A stretch of DNA of 64,000 bases from JAVBMV01 sp031552145 (GCA_031552145.1 JAVBMV010000004.1:1-64000), one strand, 5' to 3'. Positions 54,601 through 63,961 are shown, numbered from the stretch's first letter. Numbers and translations are program-made. The notes: a model not told the origin generated them from the sequence alone.

Positions 54601-57530
54601 GTGCGCCCCTCGGAGTCCGTGGCGATCGCATTGAGAACGTAGAGCCCCGGTTCCGCTGGCGTGAAGGTACAGGTCACGGGCAAGGCTGCGCTCTTCTCTT
54701 TGCAATGGGCAACCTCGGTGTCGACCTGCTCGGTCTGGGTCTCCCACTCGCCGCCCACCGACAGCTTTCGGATTGACTTCCAGTCGCGCCGCGCGACCTT
54801 CAGCTCGAGCGCCGCGCCCTCCTGGCGCGCGCCATCGGGCTTCACGGCGATCAGCTCCACGCTCGCCGCCTTGTTCGCCTCGGCGAAGCCGCTGCTCGCG
54901 ACCTTGAGCCCAGCGTAGAGCGACGAGGGATGGACGCGGGTGACGCTCCTGTTGGCGACCCTCTGCCGGTTCACGTCGGTGACCTCTGCCTCGACGGTGT
55001 AGAGATAGGAGCGGTTGGAGGGCGCCTCGACCTTGCCGACGGCGAAAGCGAAAGAGCCATCCGCGCCCAGGAGCCCCTCCCCCGAGGCGACATGCTCGGT
55101 GGAAGATGAGTGGCTTCCCTCCTCCGACCACCACCAGCTCTCCTGGCCGAACTCGAAGCCCTCGTTGCCCGGCGGCGAATAGTCGTCGGTGGTGCGGACC
55201 ACGGCCCAGTTCACCTTGGCGCCGGGCATCGCCGCGCCAAAGAGATAGCGCCCGCTGGTGCTCGCCTTCAGCTCCTCCCCCCGCACCCGATCCTGGGGCG
55301 CGGTCACGTCGACCTTGAACTGTGGCGCGCGATACTCCTCGACCCTAAAGTTGGCGCTCCAACCGTTTCGCTCCGACTTGGCGTTCAAATAGTAGCTTCC
55401 CAGCGGCGCGTCAGCCGGAATCGTGAACGAGGCGGTGAAGGAGCCAAAGGCATTGACGCGGGCGCTCTCGACGCTGTGGTCGTTGCCGCGCGAGTCGTTC
55501 AGCTCGAAAGTGATCCGGCTCCCCTCGGCGAGACGCGAGATCACGCCGACCTTGCGCTCGCGCACGATACCCTTGATCCGCACCTCATCGCCCGGCCTGT
55601 AGACACCTCTGTCGGTGAAGAGCGCGCCCAACGAGATGGGCGCCTCCCCGTCCCAACCTCCGCCAATGCCAAAGGCGTAGGGTTCCAAGCCGTCGTTCCA
55701 GCCGAGGAGCGTGGCGCCGAACTCGTCGCCCTTCTGTCCATAGGCGAGCGCTTTCTCCAGATCGGAGCGCCTCTCGAACCCAAGTGCCACCATGCCCGGC
55801 ACCGCGCTAAGGCCCGACCCGTCGCTCTTTCCGCTCCAGCGCGTGGCGCCATCGGGGCCGAGAATCGAGAGTTCTACCTCGGCCTCGGGTTGCCCCGTGG
55901 AGAGGCGCGTCACATAGAGAAGCCCCTCCTTGGGCCCCATCTTGGAGTGGACCGCCAGGTCGGTCACCTGCGCCACGACTCGGGCAGGGTTCGCGTAGTC
56001 GTCCTTCAGTCCCTGTGCCCTCACCTGGATGGCGAAGAAGCCGGAGCGCTCGCCGCTCTTGAGGTGCGGGAGCAGCTCGATCGGCGCCTTGGCCGTGGTG
56101 TCGCTATTGCGCTTGATCGGCAGCGCGACGCGGGCGGTCGGCTCGGGCGAGGGAAGCGGCTCCTGCTTGTTGCTCCATCGCTCCCAGGTGAGCCGCTTGA
56201 CCAGCTCCTGTGGCGTCAGTCTCCAGAGGCTCACCTGCAGCGCATCGATATTGGCGTATTCGACGGGCAGGCGTCCGTCGCCCTTCGACTCTATGAGCGC
56301 CAACGAGTTGCCGACATCGAAGCGCGGCCGCAAGTGCGATGTGGGCGCTTCGGTCTTGTAGGCCTCGGCGATTCCCCCCTCCTCGTCCTTGAGCCCCTTG
56401 GCGATCGAGATCTTATAGGTGGTGCCGGGCCTGTAGCGCCCGCGCAGGGTGAGATAGGGCATGCTGGCATCTTCATCCGTCTCGCCATACCAGTAGTCGG
56501 GAACGTACGACGCAGCCTCGTCCCAATAGAGTTCGACGGCGGGTTCAATCGAGAAGAGCTTCTTGAGCGTGGAGACGTCGGCCTTGGAGGTCGTCTTGAT
56601 CACGAGCGGACCGTAGGGGCACTCGTCATCCATACTGCAGAAGCGCGCCGACTCGATCTTCATGGGCGGATGCACTCTGAACGTTCGCTCCTCCGATTCG
56701 ACAGGGCCCAGCTCGCCCTCCGTGGCCCGCAACGTCTTGGCGATCGCGATAGTGTAGGTCTCGCCAAGCTTCAAGGCGCTCTTGGGCTTGAGCACGTAGC
56801 GCGTTCGCGGGTTGGCGTGGAGCTGCTCCGGCGTCGCCTTGGAGAGCTGCTCGCCCTCCTTCGCGTTCTCCGCGCGCGCGCGTTCCCACAGGTTCTCGCT
56901 CTTCGAGAGCTCGAGAGGGACGGCTCTTCCCGATTCATCCGAGAACGAGACGCTCTCGAGCAGCGACTTGACCGGATAGTTTGTGATCAACTCAATTGGC
57001 TGATTGGGGGATGCCCACGCGGTCCCGTTGTGTGGACTGATGCTCTCCACCTCGAGCCGCGCCGTCTGAAAGGTGAAGGTGAGCCCTTCTTTCAAGAGCG
57101 AGCCATCCAGCGCCTTGACGCCGGCCGAGATCTTCACCGTGAACTCGCTGCTCCAGGGGAAGCCGCTCTCCGAGACGAACTCGACGCTGGTGGAACCCAA
57201 CCAGCGCCACTCGCCCTTCACTTCGGGCGAGAGCTCCACGAAAGTCGGCCCCTCCTGCTCGTCCAACATCTCGAGCGAGACGATCGGCTTCGAGAAGGTG
57301 AGGGTCGGCCGGGGGTTGGCGCTGTGGGAGGCGCCGCTTGGGCGATGCGCGACGATGCTCAACTCCCCTGCATTTCCCTCTCGCTCCACCTGCACGACCG
57401 GCGGCGCCGGGAGGGGCGCGAGCCCCTCGGTCGCCGCGCCTCTCTCTCCGCCCTGGCAACCTTGGAGCACCAAGAGAGCGGCGACCAGGGAAAGTGGACT
57501 CTTCTGAAGTTGACCGAATTTTCCGAACAT
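51660..57530 (-). CDS. Bacterial alpha-2-macroglobulin lipoprotein with thioester
   Basis: A 1956-residue exported lipoprotein; lipobox LQGC at the end of the signal peptide. It has repeated macroglobulin beta domains, an MG domain region rich in PGDEVRIKGIVRER-type strands, and the thioester motif YPYGCVEQLSSR (Cys1430, Gln1433), which in ECAM and human A2M forms the protease trap. Downstream are a helical toroid (thioester domain) and a receptor-like C-terminal domain. It guards the envelope by trapping incoming proteases; PbpC can then repair damaged peptidoglycan. The start at 57530 (MFGKFG) is preferred over 57566 because it begins the signal peptide. It is the first gene of an operon with pbpC and the SpoIID-like gene. 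Confidence 0.9.
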   Translation of the reverse strand: MFGKFGQLQKSPLSLVAALLVLQGCQGGERGAATEGLAPLPAPPVVQVEREGNAGELSIVAHRPSGASHSANPRPTLTFSKPIVSLEMLDEQEGPTFVELSPEVKGEWRWLGSTSVEFVSESGFPWSSEFTVKISAGVKALDGSLLKEGLTFTFQTARLEVESISPHNGTAWASPNQPIELITNYPVKSLLESVSFSDESGRAVPLELSKSENLWERARAENAKEGEQLSKATPEQLHANPRTRYVLKPKSALKLGETYTIAIAKTLRATEGELGPVESEERTFRVHPPMKIESARFCSMDDECPYGPLVIKTTSKADVSTLKKLFSIEPAVELYWDEAASYVPDYWYGETDEDASMPYLTLRGRYRPGTTYKISIAKGLKDEEGGIAEAYKTEAPTSHLRPRFDVGNSLALIESKGDGRLPVEYANIDALQVSLWRLTPQELVKRLTWERWSNKQEPLPSPEPTARVALPIKRNSDTTAKAPIELLPHLKSGERSGFFAIQVRAQGLKDDYANPARVVAQVTDLAVHSKMGPKEGLLYVTRLSTGQPEAEVELSILGPDGATRWSGKSDGSGLSAVPGMVALGFERRSDLEKALAYGQKGDEFGATLLGWNDGLEPYAFGIGGGWDGEAPISLGALFTDRGVYRPGDEVRIKGIVRERKVGVISRLAEGSRITFELNDSRGNDHSVESARVNAFGSFTASFTIPADAPLGSYYLNAKSERNGWSANFRVEEYRAPQFKVDVTAPQDRVRGEELKASTSGRYLFGAAMPGAKVNWAVVRTTDDYSPPGNEGFEFGQESWWWSEEGSHSSSTEHVASGEGLLGADGSFAFAVGKVEAPSNRSYLYTVEAEVTDVNRQRVANRSVTRVHPSSLYAGLKVASSGFAEANKAASVELIAVKPDGARQEGAALELKVARRDWKSIRKLSVGGEWETQTEQVDTEVAHCKEKSAALPVTCTFTPAEPGLYVLNAIATDSEGRTHESTRMLYVVGNGWVSWNRNDSDRIDLVADKAQYDVGQTAKIMVKSPYPEAEALLTVEREGVMTRKIVHLAGSAVTLDVPIKEDYLPNIYVGIVLTRGRVPEKAGVEGGDDPGRPAARYGYLRLNVERRSKRLAVKVTPDSEEKRPRDSVTVSVAVNDYTGKGKKSEVHVWAVDEAVLRLTGYEPPDLVSDVHVVRDLSVYVGEPLINLVRRADYSEKGETAGGSGGYDTSGVGIRSEFKTTVLFESLFTDADGKGKVTFKLPDNLTTFRIMAIAATREDLFGGGASEVRVSKPLLALPATPRFALVGDAFEAGVVIHAKSKELSNATVAAKVQGDEVELVGPAERSVALVEGKPIEVRFPFKGKRAGAAALQFVVKAGVESDGVEQKLPVKLPTSIEAVAAYGETDTKRVEGLVPPGGVHPDIGGLSISASSTALGNFDEAMRHLIEYPYGCVEQLSSRLIPLIALRELHGLFKIPWNPARKEQWSGYIDERSLSELGAKDPDALVRLTIKKIEALQLGDGGFGYWSSSWYPSIPGSAYAVLALARAKEVGYPVSESVLERGQSFLEEKVAAGRCIADYGGCETASDAARAFALYALARSGKPARSYYDALFEKRQTLPSFARAMLADALQLAGDKARAKSLALELANSAKESAGKLYIEESENERYSWLWSSNERTTAIVLATLVDVMPEHPHVAKMARWIAEARGQNGRYGSTQESAFSLMALTEVVRVKERQEPDFIAKVLLGDAELAAIPFKGRSMKVERKEISIAELAKQKEKVPMTFAVEGKGLLYYGALLRYAPLELQRTSLERGITVQRWFEPMEGGGQSLSFKAGELVRVVVRVATHMERHYVAIDVPLPAGLEPVDSTLSSTARLVPHTSGGESDGEGEGEESGEGRDPYEGWYYTPFNHTELRDDRVSIFSDTLPAGVYTKRFVARALMPGDYLLKPARAEEMYEPEVFGRSDGGSFKVTAGESEAK

Positions 57531-57602
57531 GTGCCCTCTGGGGAAGAGAAGATTCGAGGGGCACAAGCTACCACGATAGGAGCAGAGACTGGCGTCGGTA
57601 CG

Positions 57603-58397
57603 TTACCCACATCTCAGCGCCGCAAGGCCATGCGCGCCAAGGAAGGCCCTGACGCGCGCCGCGGGTGCGGCGAAGGTCTCGCCCGGCATCGGAACGTCGA
57701 ACGTCAGCCGCTCCTCCCCTACCAGGAAGGAGACGGCCGCGGTGCGGTAGCCGGCCAGGACGCCGAGCAGCGCCCCGTTCGACGCGGAGTAGAGCCCGCC
57801 GCCGGAGGAGCCGTAACCGATGGAGGCGTCGGTCTTCAGCAAGAGGGGTCTGCGCGGTGAACCCGCGTCATAGTCGATTTGACTCACGATTCCGCGCGAC
57901 ACCGAGAGCGAGCGTCCGAAGGGTGCAGCGACCGCGAGGACGTCGTCGCCGACGTTCACCGCCGAGTCGTCGCTCAGCGGCGCGCATGGGAGGGCGATGC
58001 CCTCGATGGCGAGCACGGCCAGATCGTCGCCCTCGACATCGCCCACGGCGACGACCTCACCCTCGAACTCCTGGGTTGACCCGCCCTCGCCATCGACCAA
58101 CACGACGAAGCGGGGCAGCTCGCCGGCGCGCGCCAGAACGACGTGCGCGTTGGTCAGCACATGGCTCACCACGAGCTCTCTCTCCGCGCCCTGCCCGTTC
58201 TGAATGACCACTCCGGAGGCGGTCCGACGCACCTCGCCTTCGACGAGGACGTTGACGCGCACATTGGCGGGCAAGAGCGAGCGCATCAGCTCGGCGCGCG
58301 TCGGCGGAGGAGCGCTCCCTACCGAGTGGAAGCGCGGGCCCGCGCACGCCGCGAGACCAAAGGCCAACAGCAGGGCTGCGCGCGCGGCTCTATCCAT
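57603..58397 (-). CDS. Trypsin-like serine protease lipoprotein
   Basis: A 264-residue protein with lipobox LAAC (Cys18) and a chymotrypsin-like fold. The catalytic triad is visible as LTNAHVV (His85), DDLAVLAI (Asp125) and IGYGSSGGGLY (Ser198). There is no PDZ domain, so it is not a classical DegP. The start at 58397 has GGAGGG upstream. It lies 72 bases upstream of the alpha-2-macroglobulin gene on the same strand, which suggests a link between a resident surface protease and the trap. Confidence 0.82.
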   Translation of the reverse strand: MDRAARAALLLAFGLAACAGPRFHSVGSAPPPTRAELMRSLLPANVRVNVLVEGEVRRTASGVVIQNGQGAERELVVSHVLTNAHVVLARAGELPRFVVLVDGEGGSTQEFEGEVVAVGDVEGDDLAVLAIEGIALPCAPLSDDSAVNVGDDVLAVAAPFGRSLSVSRGIVSQIDYDAGSPRRPLLLKTDASIGYGSSGGGLYSASNGALLGVLAGYRTAAVSFLVGEERLTFDVPMPGETFAAPAARVRAFLGAHGLAALRCG

Positions 58398-58464
58398 GAG
58401 ATCCCTCCACCGGTTTCCCCCGGCACCGAACCCATCGGAGGGAGAGAACCGCTTGGAGAGGCGC

Positions 58465-59778
58465 TCATTCCGGCGCGCCAAGTACCTCCCTCGGCCGCCA
58501 AGCGAGACAGAGCGCCCATACGAATACAAAGGTGAGCTGGGTGCCCGAATGGAACGGGATGTAGTGACTCAGGCTGATCACCTGGTAGCCGACCCAGGAG
58601 AGCAGCCCTCCAAAGGCGAGCAGCGAGCCGCGCCTGCAGCGGGCAAAGAGGGCCCTCGCCAGCAGGGCGTGGAAGAGCAGCGCCAGCAACAGCCCCAGCA
58701 GCCCCGTCTCGGCGAAGACCGTCAGCCAATAGTTATGGGCCGAGGTAGCGAGCGTGTCGTTCTCTCGGATGATCTGGCTCTCCATCGAGTCGGGCAGCTC
58801 GAAGGCCGCGCTCTTGAAGTTGCCAAAGCCCACCCCCAGCAGCGGGTGCTCCTCGGCGAGCCGCGCTCCGAGCTTCATGGAGACGGCGCGATCGCCTCCT
58901 TCCAGGAAGTTTTCGTCCAGCGAGGCGACGCGCTGCCTCCACGGCTCGCTCATGAGGTATCCGACCGCGCCGGCCGCGATGAGCAGCGCGATGATGATCG
59001 CCCGCTCGCGCGCGCGCAGCGCCACCAGGGCGGCGATCAAGATCATCAGAAAGCCCGCGGCGAGCGCCGAGCGCGCATAGGCGAGCATGGGAGAGATGAG
59101 CGCGATCACGGTGACGAGCGTACCCGCGACCCAGAGCTGTTTGTGGCGGCGCACCCTGCCATAGAGGGCCACGGCGAGGGCTGGGCCCAGCGTGGCGATG
59201 GCCGCGTTGGAGAAGCGCAACCTGTGGAAATGGAATCCCACACCCGGATAGCGAGGCGGTTCGCCCGGCTCCGCGAAGTTCTCCCTGGCGCGCGCGACGC
59301 TCTCGGAGAAATCCCACGAGCCCAAATGATCGAGCGGCCAACGCACCGCCGACTGGAAGAGCGATACGGCGAGCTCTCCAATCCAGCCCAGGCAGAGGGT
59401 CCAGCCCAGCGCGCGCCAAGGAACGCCGAGCGAGCTGACCGCGAGGAGCGCGATGGGCGCAAGTGTGTCGGCGAACTGCCCGTAACGCGCGGCGCGCGGG
59501 AGCGATGCGACATTGCCTAAGGCGAGCGAGACGAAGGGACTCGCCGCCTGCCAGAAGGCCAGAGCGCCCGCAGCCCAGAGCAGTGGCCTCAGCTCGCGGT
59601 CCACCTCGACCCTTTTCCAGGCGAAGGCGCAGAGCACGATGGCCCCCCCCAGCGCTATCTGCTGCAGCGCTTCGGAGAAGAGGCTGCCCAGCGCCCACGC
59701 GAGCATCACCGCGGCGGCGGCGAGGCGAAGCCTCGCTGGGCGCGGGCGCTCGGGTTCGGCGGCGGGGGTCGGAGCCAT
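58465..59778 (-). CDS. O-antigen ligase/polymerase-like membrane protein
   Basis: A 437-residue protein with about eleven transmembrane segments. A periplasmic loop contains LAEEHPLLGVGFGNFKS and SAHNYWLTVFAETGLLGLLL, the hallmark H-N-x-x-L-x-x-x-x-E-x-G pattern of the Wzy/WaaL (O-antigen ligase) family. It transfers or polymerises glycans on undecaprenyl carriers; no other polysaccharide genes lie nearby, so the acceptor is unknown. The ATG at 59778 begins the first hydrophobic region. The gene is divergent from prfC. Confidence 0.75.
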   Translation of the reverse strand: MAPTPAAEPERPRPARLRLAAAAVMLAWALGSLFSEALQQIALGGAIVLCAFAWKRVEVDRELRPLLWAAGALAFWQAASPFVSLALGNVASLPRAARYGQFADTLAPIALLAVSSLGVPWRALGWTLCLGWIGELAVSLFQSAVRWPLDHLGSWDFSESVARARENFAEPGEPPRYPGVGFHFHRLRFSNAAIATLGPALAVALYGRVRRHKQLWVAGTLVTVIALISPMLAYARSALAAGFLMILIAALVALRARERAIIIALLIAAGAVGYLMSEPWRQRVASLDENFLEGGDRAVSMKLGARLAEEHPLLGVGFGNFKSAAFELPDSMESQIIRENDTLATSAHNYWLTVFAETGLLGLLLALLFHALLARALFARCRRGSLLAFGGLLSWVGYQVISLSHYIPFHSGTQLTFVFVWALCLAWRPREVLGAPE

Positions 59779-59867
59779 GGCGCAACCATAGCGCGCCTGC
59801 GGGGGCCATGTGTACAAAGCGGCGTTGCCGTCCACTCCATCTGCGACTAGGGTGCGCACCCCTGAAC

Positions 59868-61487
59868 ATGAACGATCCCTCACTCCTCCGACAGATAGAA
59901 CGCCGGCGCACCTTCGCCATCATCTCTCACCCCGACGCCGGCAAGACGACGCTCACCGAGAAGCTGCTGCTCTACGGCGGCGCGATTCACCTCGCCGGCT
60001 CGGTCAAGGCCAGGCGCGCCAGCCGCTATGCGACGAGCGACTGGATGGAGCTAGAGCGACAGCGCGGCATCTCGGTCACCAGCTCGGTGCTGCAGTTCGA
60101 ATATGCGGGCCACGCGGTCAACCTGCTCGATACACCCGGCCACCAGGACTTCTCGGAGGACACCTACCGTACTCTGACCGCCGCCGACGCCGCCGTCATG
60201 CTCATCGATGGCGCGAAAGGCGTCGAGGCGCAGACCCGCAAGCTCTTTAAAGTTTGCCGCGATCGCAAAATCCCGATCTTTACCTTCATCAACAAGCTGG
60301 ACCGCGAGAGCCAGCCGCCCTTGGCGCTCCTGGACGAACTCGAGTCGGTGCTGGGGATCCGCTCCTGCCCAATCAACTGGCCCATCGGCTCCGGCAGCTC
60401 CTTCAAGGGGCTCTTCGATAGGCGGCGAAACCAGTTCCTTCTCTTCGAGGCGAAGCAGCACGGCGCCCAGATCGCGCCGATGCAGGTGGCCAGCCCCGAG
60501 GAGCCCGCCGTGCGCGCGCTGCTTGGCGACTACGCCCACGACGCGCTGCTCGAGGATCTGGCGCTGCTCGACGTGGCCGGCGATCCCTTCGACCGCGCGC
60601 GCATCCTGCGCGGCGAGCTCACCCCGGTCTTCTTCGGCAGCGCGATGAACAATTTCGGCGTGCGCCCCTTTTTGGAAGGCTTTCTCGAAGAGGCGCCGGC
60701 CCCCAGCGCCGTGCTGACGAGCGAGGGCGTCGTCGTCGAACCGGACGATGCGCGCTTCTCGGGCTTCATCTTCAAAATCCAGGCGAACATGGATCCCGCC
60801 CACCGCGATCGCATCGCCTTCATGCGGATCTGCTCGGGCCGCTTCGTCAAGGGCATGAACGCAAAGCACGTTCGCCTCGACAAGGAGCTGCGGCTCGCCA
60901 ACCCTCAGCAATTCATGGCGCAGGAGCGAACCCAGGTCGACGAGGCCTTCGCTGGAGACATCATCGGCCTCTTCGATCCGGGCCACTTCCGCATTGGGGA
61001 TACGCTCTGCACCGGCGAGCCCTTCGAGCTCGGCGCCATCCCGCACTTCTCACCGGAGCACTTCGCCTGCTTGCGCGTGCGCGATGCGCTCAAACGCAAG
61101 CAGATGGCCAAGGGAATCGAGCAGCTCGCCCAAGAGGGCGCCGTTCAGCTCTTCAAGCAGCGCGGCATGGGGGAGCGCGATCCCTACGTCGGCGCGGTGG
61201 GACCGCTGCAGTTCGACGTCCTGAAGTTCAGGCTCGAGGCGGAGTATGGCGTCGAGCCGATCCTCGACACCCTCCCCTTCACGCACGCCCGCTGGGTCGA
61301 GGGCGAGGGGTTCGATCCCAGGGCGCTCGAGCGGAGCGACGCGGTCGTCTGCGTCGAGGACCGCGACGGGCGAGCCGTGGTGCTCTTCCGCAGCGAATGG
61401 GCACTAAACTGGACAAAACAGCAATTCCCAAAGCTCGTCTTCCATGAGACCGCGCCCGCCTCCTTTGAGGGTATCCACGTGAAGTAA
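59868..61487 (+). CDS. prfC: Peptide chain release factor 3
   Basis: A 539-residue translational GTPase that recycles RF1 and RF2. G1 SHPDAGKTTLTE, the RF3 hallmark GSVKARR, switch region QRGISVTSSVLQF, G3 LDTPGHQDFSEDTYR, G4 FINKLDRE, then FSGFIFKIQANMDP and GAVGPLQFDVLKFRLEAEY. This is full length. The ATG at 59868 is followed by MNDPSLLRQIERRRTFAIIS as in RF3s; no good ribosome binding site precedes it. Confidence 0.93.
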   Translation: MNDPSLLRQIERRRTFAIISHPDAGKTTLTEKLLLYGGAIHLAGSVKARRASRYATSDWMELERQRGISVTSSVLQFEYAGHAVNLLDTPGHQDFSEDTYRTLTAADAAVMLIDGAKGVEAQTRKLFKVCRDRKIPIFTFINKLDRESQPPLALLDELESVLGIRSCPINWPIGSGSSFKGLFDRRRNQFLLFEAKQHGAQIAPMQVASPEEPAVRALLGDYAHDALLEDLALLDVAGDPFDRARILRGELTPVFFGSAMNNFGVRPFLEGFLEEAPAPSAVLTSEGVVVEPDDARFSGFIFKIQANMDPAHRDRIAFMRICSGRFVKGMNAKHVRLDKELRLANPQQFMAQERTQVDEAFAGDIIGLFDPGHFRIGDTLCTGEPFELGAIPHFSPEHFACLRVRDALKRKQMAKGIEQLAQEGAVQLFKQRGMGERDPYVGAVGPLQFDVLKFRLEAEYGVEPILDTLPFTHARWVEGEGFDPRALERSDAVVCVEDRDGRAVVLFRSEWALNWTKQQFPKLVFHETAPASFEGIHVK

Positions 61488-61567
61488 GGAGTGTATTTTC
61501 TGACTTCTTCGCCCGTGCTAGAGCGTCTCTCGCTGAGATGCGCAAGCGATCTAAGAGGGCATGGACG

Positions 61568-63961
61568 ATGAAAATGAAAATTTGTGTTGTTTGGGCCGCA
61601 ACACTTCTCTTCGCCACGGGATGCGGCGAGGGCTCCGACGACGGGGGAACCCCTACTTGCGAGGCAATGAGCGCCGAGCAGTTCTGCGCCCTCATGACGA
61701 CCGAGCAGCAGCGCATCTGCGGCACCGTCACGGGCCCAGACGGCTGCGGCAAGCAGATGACGGCCGACTGTGGCACCACGGCCTGCAGAGCAAACGAGAC
61801 ATGCGACACCGCGACCAACCGCTGCGGGCCCTGCGCAGGCGAGGAGAAAGCTGCCTTCTGCGCTCGGATGGCTTCCGAGCAGGGAAAGGTCTGCGGCTCC
61901 ATCACGGCACCCGACAAGTGCGGCGCGACGGTGACCGTCGACTGCGGCACCACGGCCTGTGAGACGGGCGGGTCCTGCGACGCTGTGACCAACCAGTGCG
62001 CCTGCGCCCAGGAGGAGCCCGCGGCCTTCTGCGCCCGAATGGCCGAGGAGCACGGGAAGACCTGTGGCTCCATCACCGCGCCTGACAACTGCGGCGCGAC
62101 GATCACGGTCGACTGCGGCGATACGGCCTGCCAGGCGACAGAGGCGTGCGACGAGAGCGCCAACACCTGCAGCTGCGCTCCCGAGTCCAAAGCGGAGTTC
62201 TGCTCCAGCGAGTTCACGCGACAGAGCCTTCATTGCGGAAGGCTGAGCGGAACCGACCGGTGCGGCAAGCCGCGCGAAGAGGAGTGCGGCGACGCGGCCT
62301 GCGGCGAGGGGAAGAGCTGCACGGCGCTGGGGTTCTGCCGCCAATGCTTCTACACGGAGAATCGACTTGGAGAGAGCAAGGCGGTGCTCATCCCGATGAC
62401 CAGCATGTCCCCAGACCACTCCGCGTATGCTCTCGCCCCACTGGGCGGAGGCACGAGCTACGCACAGCTATTGCTCGTCAATGGAATCGCGCGCGGAACC
62501 TACGATTTCGCAACAACGGCTCCTTTTCCCAACGGACAGATCTTACTCGCCCTCCTGTCGGACTACGACGTCGACAAGCTCTATTTCGCGATTGAGGGCA
62601 CGGTGGAGCTCACCGCTCTGGAACCCATCGCCGCCACACTGCGCGACTTGGTCTTCGTAGAAGCGGGCGGGCTCGACGAGACGGGCTTCATCCCCACCCA
62701 GGAGCAGTGTCAGGTCACGATCGAAAAGCTCGAGGCCTCGTTGGCCCAGAGCTGCGATCCCACGTCTCCAGAATGTGCCCAAGGCGAGGGCTGTTACCTT
62801 TTTAGCGCCGGGGCGACTCCTGTCAATGTCTGCATCGAGGCCGGCACGAAGGCGCTGGGAGGTACTTGCAGGAACAGCATCGAGTGCGCGGCGGACCTCG
62901 TGTGCACGAACAGGGCGTGTGCGCAGCAATGCCATGCCGACACCGCGGCACCTTGCAGCGATCCGTCTCTCTTTTGCGCCGAGGTCAACCCGGACACCAA
63001 GATTGGCGCCTGCATCGAGTGCGCGGAATCGGCCCGATGCGGCCATACTTGCTGCCCTTTCGAAGCGTTCTGCAACAGCAACATGGAGTGCGAATTCGGC
63101 TCCGGCGATACTTCCTGCGATCTCATGGCCCACGACTGCCCAGAAGGAGAGGCCTGCTATGATGTTCCATCCGGGGATGGCACAGCCTGCGAGGCTGTGG
63201 GCAGCGCCGCCCCGGGGGAGACGTGCAACGCGAGCCCCGACTGCGTCGAGGGAAGCGTCTGCGCCGCCGATGGAGTTTGCCGGCAGCTCTGCGTGGACGC
63301 GGAGGCTTGTGCCGGCAGCCCCTGCCTGGATGCCGCGCCAACGCTCGCCAGCGCCGGGGGGCTCCGCTTCTGCGCAATCGAGCCATGCTCGGTCGCTGGC
63401 GCGGCCTGCGCGCTCGGCTCGGCGATGGGGACTTGCCGGAAGGACTCTGCGCTGGCGGTAGCAGGCGACCCTGGCGATCGGTCCGATTTTACCTGTGCCC
63501 CCGACGGGGTCGGCGCGCTCGACAGCAGCTGCACAACGAGCTTGGATTGTGGAGCTGGACTGGGCTGCATCGAACTTGTGTGCCGTCCTCATGTCGAAAG
63601 CGATGGGACCTGCGCCGATGGCGCGGATATCGACCAAGTGACCTTGCTCTGCGTCCCCCTTCCCCCGCCTCCCCCCACTCGCTGTGACCCACTCATGAGC
63701 ACCTCGTGCGAGGAGGGAACGGTCTGCCAGGCGACAGGCACGCAGGGACCCTTTTTCACCACCTGCATCGACTCATCGAAGGCCGGCCTCTCAGCTGAGG
63801 GCACTGCGTGCGAGGGAGACGCTGAGTGCGCGCCTGGTCTCGCCTGCCATGAAAAGAAGTTCACTTGTACTCCGTACTGTAGCCTCGATGCCCCTTCTTG
63901 CCCTGAGACGATGCAATGCCGGGACATCGATACCGCTCTGACATTCGGAGTCTGCCTCTAG
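61568..63961 (+). CDS. Large cysteine-rich repeat lipoprotein
   Basis: A 797-residue predicted lipoprotein (lipobox FATGC near residue 19). Residues about 28-260 are four tandem repeats of 52-55 residues. Each reads roughly FCxxM-x-EQ-x-x-CGSITAPDxCGAT-x-TVDCG-TTAC-x(5)-CD-x-x-TNxC; the fourth is diverged. The C-terminal half has many further Cys modules (CRNSIECAADLVCTNRACAQ, CNASPDCVEGSVCAADGVCR, CEGDAECAPGLACHEKKF), similar to the extracellular Cys-rich modules common in Myxococcota. It would be an extracellular, disulfide-rich surface protein; ligand unknown. AGAGGG 9 bases upstream supports the ATG at 61568. The remaining 39 bases of the window hold nothing recognisable. Confidence 0.8.
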   Translation: MKMKICVVWAATLLFATGCGEGSDDGGTPTCEAMSAEQFCALMTTEQQRICGTVTGPDGCGKQMTADCGTTACRANETCDTATNRCGPCAGEEKAAFCARMASEQGKVCGSITAPDKCGATVTVDCGTTACETGGSCDAVTNQCACAQEEPAAFCARMAEEHGKTCGSITAPDNCGATITVDCGDTACQATEACDESANTCSCAPESKAEFCSSEFTRQSLHCGRLSGTDRCGKPREEECGDAACGEGKSCTALGFCRQCFYTENRLGESKAVLIPMTSMSPDHSAYALAPLGGGTSYAQLLLVNGIARGTYDFATTAPFPNGQILLALLSDYDVDKLYFAIEGTVELTALEPIAATLRDLVFVEAGGLDETGFIPTQEQCQVTIEKLEASLAQSCDPTSPECAQGEGCYLFSAGATPVNVCIEAGTKALGGTCRNSIECAADLVCTNRACAQQCHADTAAPCSDPSLFCAEVNPDTKIGACIECAESARCGHTCCPFEAFCNSNMECEFGSGDTSCDLMAHDCPEGEACYDVPSGDGTACEAVGSAAPGETCNASPDCVEGSVCAADGVCRQLCVDAEACAGSPCLDAAPTLASAGGLRFCAIEPCSVAGAACALGSAMGTCRKDSALAVAGDPGDRSDFTCAPDGVGALDSSCTTSLDCGAGLGCIELVCRPHVESDGTCADGADIDQVTLLCVPLPPPPPTRCDPLMSTSCEEGTVCQATGTQGPFFTTCIDSSKAGLSAEGTACEGDAECAPGLACHEKKFTCTPYCSLDAPSCPETMQCRDIDTALTFGVCL
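61650..62345 (+). repeat. Four tandem cysteine-rich repeats inside the lipoprotein gene
   Basis: Units of about 165-175 bp. Units 2 and 3 are the closest (for example GGCGCGACGGTGACCGTCGA against GGCGCGACGATCACGGTCGA). Unit 4 keeps the Cys spacing but little else. Confidence 0.75.

Noticed and set aside
51228..54776. Very long open frame (about 1180 codons) on the plus strand opposite the alpha-2-macroglobulin and pbpC genes
   Set aside because: It is a GC-rich antisense shadow; the minus-strand proteins have complete known domains and signal peptides.
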